From Dactylonectria macrodidyma (Eukaryota > Ascomycota > Sordariomycetes > Hypocreales > Nectriaceae): a DNA stretch of 64,000 nucleotides. Of this stretch, positions 58,601 to 61,600 are shown one piece after another; position 1 is the first letter of the stretch, and each line of letters starts with the position of its first letter. The stretch covers positions 1,116,001 to 1,180,000 of the forward strand of contig JAGMUV010000022.1 of assembly GCA_020744425.1 (NCBI GenBank), given 5' to 3'. The position numbers were made by a program, and so were the translations under genes. The notes beneath the pieces were generated by a model. It did not search any database and was not told where the DNA came from. It was given only the letters and a program-made list of their open reading frames with translations.

Positions 58601-61600
58601 AACGTCCCCGCCGCGCGTCTCGAGTCAATCCTGTCAGCCGTCCCTGGACTTACGCTGGTTCTCCTCGGTGCCGACGTTTCCACGCCGAACGTTCGTTTGC
58701 CCAACATCGAATTCGTTCCCTTGGCTGACACCATCGCTTCATCGTGTCAATCTTCGGTCGAGACTCCTTCAAGAGTCTCTCTCCCATCGGCAACAAGTCT
58801 TGCGTACGTCATCTTCACATCGGGCTCTACCGGCCGGCCCAAGGGCGTGATGGTCGAGCACCGCGGTATCGTCCGACTCGTGAAGCAAAGCAACATCGTA
58901 CGCGATCTTCCAGAGGCAACGCACATCGCACATGTGTCAAATATTGCCTTCGACGCCTCAGCCTGGGAGATGTATACCGCTCTCCTTAACGGCGCGACTC
59001 TTGTTTGTATTGACTATTTTACCACCCTGGATAGCCGAGCTCTTGAGGCTGTGTTTGCGCGCGAAAACATTCGCGTGGCCATGCTCTCGCCCGCGCTCCT
59101 CAAGCAGTGCATTGCAAACATCCCAGCCACGCTCGGCGTCCTGGACATCCTCTATGTCGGCGGAGATCGACTGAGCCCCTCAGACGCCAAAGATGCGCAA
59201 GCCCTAGTGAGAACTGGCGTCTACAATGCGTACGGCCCCACGGAAAACACTGTCGCGAGTACTATCTACAAGATCAAGGAGGGCGATGTCTTCGAACACG
59301 GTGTACCTATCGGTCAGGCCGTGAGCAACTCTGGAGCCTACATCATGGACTCGCGCCAGCAACTAGTCTCTATCGGCGTGATGGGCGAGCTCGTCGTAAC
59401 AGGAGACGGCCTTGCTCGTGGGTACACAGACCCGGTCCTAGATCAGAACCGCTTCATGCATGTCACTATTGAAGGTCGTCTTATACGGGTGTACCGGACC
59501 GGTGACCGCGCCCGATACCGACCATCGGATGGTCAGATCGAGTTCTTTGGTCGCATAGACCAGCAGACCAAGATCCGCGGTCACCGCATCGAGCCGGCCG
59601 AGGTAGAGCTTGCTATGCTAAGGCATCCCGTCGTCCGTGACGCGGCCGTCGTTATTCGCAGTTCAGCCGGCCAGGACCAGGAGATGGTCGGGTTCGTCAC
59701 GGTTCAGGACGACCAGTCCATCCAGGACGAGGCGAGTAAGCAGGTGGAGGGTTGGGGGACCCATTTCGAAATCGGCACGTACGCCGATCTCGAAACCATT
59801 GACCAGTCTGTCATTGGCAATGACTTCTTAGGCTGGACGTCTATGTACGACGGTACCTTGATCGACAAGGCAGAGATGCAGGAGTGGCTTGACGAGACCA
59901 TGGTCGCCTTGCTCGACGGCCAGCCAGCTGGCCGTGTACTCGAAATCGGTACGGGGACTGGTATGATCCTGTTCAATCTGGGTCAAGGGCTGGAGAACTA
60001 CATCGGTCTTGAACCGTCCAGCTCGGCCGCCGCCTTCGTGAGCGACAGCATCAAGTCTGTCCCATCCCTTGCCGGCAAGGCTCAGGTACATGTCGGCACG
60101 GCGACAGACGTCGGTCGGCTGGACCAGGTGACCCAGGCCCGTACCGACATAGTCGTCACCAACTCTGTCGCACAGTACTTCCCCTCAGCCGACTATCTCC
60201 TAGAGGTGATCCAGACCCTTACACGACTGCCGGGGGTCAAGCGTCTGTTCTTTGGCGACATGCGAACGTACGCCACGAATAGGGGCTTCCTCGCGGGCAG
60301 AGCTCTGCATTCATTAGGAGAAAACGTAAGCAGAGACGGCGTTCGTCAAAAGATCACCGAGTTGGAGGAAAATGAAGAAGAGCTCTTGGTCGATCCGGCC
60401 TTCTTCACGGGACTGCTCAGCCGGATCCCGGATCGCGTCTGGCATGTGGAAATCCTACCCAAGCGGATGAAGGCCACCAACGAGCTGAGCAGGTACCGAT
60501 ACGCAGCTGTCATACACGTGCGAGGCGCGGAAGAGCCTACACAGACTGTACATGCAGTTAACCCTGACGCTTGGGTCGACTTCCAGGCGTCCTCAATGGA
60601 CCGTCACGGCCTTCTCGCTCTGTTGCAGGGCTCGCCGGATGCATCCGCCATCGCTATCGGCAACATCCCTTACAGCAAGACCATGTTCGAACGACTGCTG
60701 GTTGAATCGCTGGAACAAGACGACGACGAGACGAAAGACGGCGTCGACGGTGCAACCTGGATTTCGGATGTCCGCAACGCCGCTGAGCGCCGCGTGGCTC
60801 TATCTGCTTTGGACCTGGCTCAGCTCGGCGAGGAAGCAGGCTTCCGTGTGGAGCTCAGCTGGGCACGGCAGCGATCCCAAAACGGCGGTATTGATGCCGT
60901 TTTCCACCGTTACCAACCCGACAAGAAGGAGTCCCGTGTCCTGATCCAGTTTCCCACCGAGGGTCAGGGCCGGCCGGCAAGCCTCCTCACGAACCGCCCA
61001 CTCCAGCGCCTCCAGAGCCGCAGAGTGGAAGCGCAGATCCGGGAGCAACTCCAGACCCTGCTCCCACCCTACATGATCCCGGCTCAGATCATAGCCCTTG
61101 ACCAAATGCCGGTCAACGCCAACGGCAAGATCGATCGGCGTGAACTCACACGCAAGGCGCAGGCCGCTCCGGTCAGCAAGCCATCCTCGGAACGCGTGGA
61201 ACCGCGTAACGAGGTCGAAGAGGCGCTGTGCGAAGAGTTTGCCGGTGTGCTCGGCGTCGAGACCGGCATTACCGATAACTTTTTCGATCTCGGCGGACAA
61301 TCACTCATGGCGGCGAAGCTTGCGGCACGAATCAGCCGGCAACTGGACATCCACGTGTCCGTCAAAGACATCTTCGACCAGCCGGCCCCCGCCGACCTTG
61401 CCAACAAAATCCTGCAAACTATGTTGCAAGGCGAGAACAATGGATCCGCAAAATTGGTCGACAGTGAACCCTTCCAGCTCCTTTCGCAGGAAGACCCGGA
61501 GGGTTTTGTCCAGCGGGAACTCGCTCCCCAGCTGGATCCTTCTTACGGCAGGATCCAGGACTCGTATCCCGCGTCGTGGACGCAGAAAATCTTCATCCAG

